DNA of 22,405 nt from Sphingomonadaceae bacterium. Its GTDB lineage: Bacteria; Pseudomonadota; Alphaproteobacteria; Sphingomonadales; Sphingomonadaceae. Positions 21,583 through 22,405 of this stretch are shown here, piece by piece. The position numbers were made by a program, and so were the translations under genes. Location: positions 1 to 22,405 of the forward strand of contig JAHDXX010000018.1 in NCBI GenBank assembly GCA_023384025.1, given 5' to 3'. The notes below the pieces were generated by a model, which worked only from the letters and a program-made list of their open reading frames with translations, did no database searches and was not told the DNA's origin. How positions within the stretch are numbered: the first letter of the stretch is position 1; every line of letters starts with the position of its first letter.

Positions 21583-22405
21583 ATGAGCCACCCCTACCGC
21601 AACAAGCCGGCAAAGCCCGCCGCGCGCCCCGCCCGCAAACCGGCCCGGTCCGGCATGACGGGGCCGGGTACTCCAGGTACCGCCGATATCCAGCTGGTAC
21701 GCAACGCACTGGGCAATTACGTCCGGGTGATCGGCGGGACTCCGACGAAAGCCGACAGGGCTAATCAGCTGGCGACGCTCGCACTCCACCTGGGCAAAGT
21801 GGATGTCTGGCTGGCTGCCCAGCCGCACCGTACCGACCTGATCCTGCTCAAGCAGCAGCTCGAGGAAGCCCTGCACACGCTGCGCACCTCGGACGATGCG
21901 AACTTCGCGGAATCTGAGGCTCTGGGCGAGGCACCACTGCTCCACATCGATCTCTACGAGGCCCGCCTGTTCATTCAGGGGCATCGCCAGAGAATTCTCG
22001 CCAATGCCTTCGCCGCAGCCAAGCGCATCGCCAGCCAGCGCGGCGTGACCGCCTTGCGATACGAAGCCTACCAGCGCGAAGCACTGCGTCAGGGCTTCAT
22101 CTCGGCCTATCTGCAAGTCAATCCCGTCCCGACCGGACGCGGCAAGGAAGCCGCCGCCCGATATCGCCAGGAACTGCTCGGCGTTGCCCGGCGCGCCGAA
22201 GGCGAACTGATGGCCATGCTCGGCAGCCTCAAAGGCATGATCCTGCGGCTCGGCAGGACGTTGGTCACCAAAGGGCTGTTCGAAGGCGAAGGCGAGGGTG
22301 AAGGCGATGGCTACATGCGCCGCCTGCCCCAGTATAACCGCACCGCTATCCACCATCGCGCGCAGACTTCGAAGCAGGCCTTTACGCAGCAGCGCAGCGC
22401 CCTGC
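21583..22405 (+). CDS. Uncharacterised protein, partner of the preceding gene (cut by the window edge)
   Basis: Open from ATG 21583 to the right edge, at least 274 codons with no stop, so the C-terminus is missing. The N-terminus is basic and Pro/Ala/Lys-rich (about 1-22). Residues 35-230 are helical and charged (LATLALHLGKVDVWLAAQ, LLKQQLEEALHTLRT, LHIDLYEARLFIQGHRQRIL). Near 208-230 an amphipathic basic segment (LMAMLGSLKGMILRLGRTLV) leads into F-E-G-E-G-E-G-E-G-D-G (233-243), the same order as in the upstream protein, whose zipper ends in KALEGEGE. No Shine-Dalgarno stronger than GCGAAAG is visible. No family recognised. Adjacency, shared E-G runs and the short gap suggest the two products work together. 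Confidence 0.7.
   Translation, partial: MSHPYRNKPAKPAARPARKPARSGMTGPGTPGTADIQLVRNALGNYVRVIGGTPTKADRANQLATLALHLGKVDVWLAAQPHRTDLILLKQQLEEALHTLRTSDDANFAESEALGEAPLLHIDLYEARLFIQGHRQRILANAFAAAKRIASQRGVTALRYEAYQREALRQGFISAYLQVNPVPTGRGKEAAARYRQELLGVARRAEGELMAMLGSLKGMILRLGRTLVTKGLFEGEGEGEGDGYMRRLPQYNRTAIHHRAQTSKQAFTQQRSAL

Noticed and set aside
20536..22356. A 606-codon minus-strand open frame across both unknown genes at the right end
   Set aside because: The plus-strand genes have a good ribosome site (20622) and structured composition; the antisense frame spans two genes and their hairpin, as expected from GC bias. Since the plus-strand genes are unknown I keep a small doubt.
1..22405. CRISPR arrays or rRNA genes
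   Set aside because: No regularly spaced repeats of 25-40 bases and no rRNA-like conserved stretches were seen on reading the window.

Overview
The window looks like a piece of chromosome from a GC-rich alphaproteobacterium, most likely a sphingomonad (Sphingomonadales, perhaps Erythrobacteraceae). The evidence is high GC, strong third-position codon bias, the core genes (folK, gmk, rsmB, msrA, a CysN-CysC fusion, an SDHAF4-like gene) and short inverted repeats of a kind common in these genomes. I ran no database search, so the taxonomy is inference.

Layout. 1-1500: a cytochrome P450 behind a perfect TetR-type palindrome. 1554-1618: a long intergenic hairpin repeat. 1688-3140: a divergent pair, an SDHAF4-like small protein and the 16S rRNA methyltransferase RsmB. 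3137-3673: msrA, convergent with rsmB and sharing one CTAG for both stop codons. 3787-4656: an exported methyltransferase-fold protein with a His-rich leader, ending in a 32-bp tandem duplication. 4737-6185: aguB, folK and tRNA-Lys(UUU), with the end of folK lying inside the tRNA gene.

6140-12762 is an integrated element of about 6.6 kb in the 3' half of tRNA-Lys. It is bounded by a perfect 47-bp direct repeat (attL/attR). It carries a tyrosine integrase, an uncharacterised AT-rich gene coupled to the integrase stop codon, an AlpA-like HTH protein, an 85-aa protein, a primase-polymerase/helicase, a membrane protein and one outward-facing gene at the left end. Repeated AGCAATCAG sites lie just inside both ends and look like integrase arm-type sites; at the right end they overlap the predicted integrase promoter. 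No capsid, portal, terminase or conjugation gene is present. This is the plan of a phage satellite or minimal replicating integrative element.

12778-16384 (minus strand): cysD-cysNC-cysQ, a tightly overlapping sulfate-activation operon. 16610-19640: a thiolase-like protein without a visible catalytic Cys, then an aldehyde dehydrogenase closed by a strong terminator. 19751-20389: gmk. 20635 to the right edge: two adjacent genes of unknown function. The first has a very acidic N-terminus, then a Lys-rich amphipathic segment, a glycine zipper and Glu-rich repeats. The second, cut by the window edge, shows the same order of basic/hydrophobic segment followed by a Glu-Gly run. This pair and the tRNA-borne element are the two parts most deserving of a second look.
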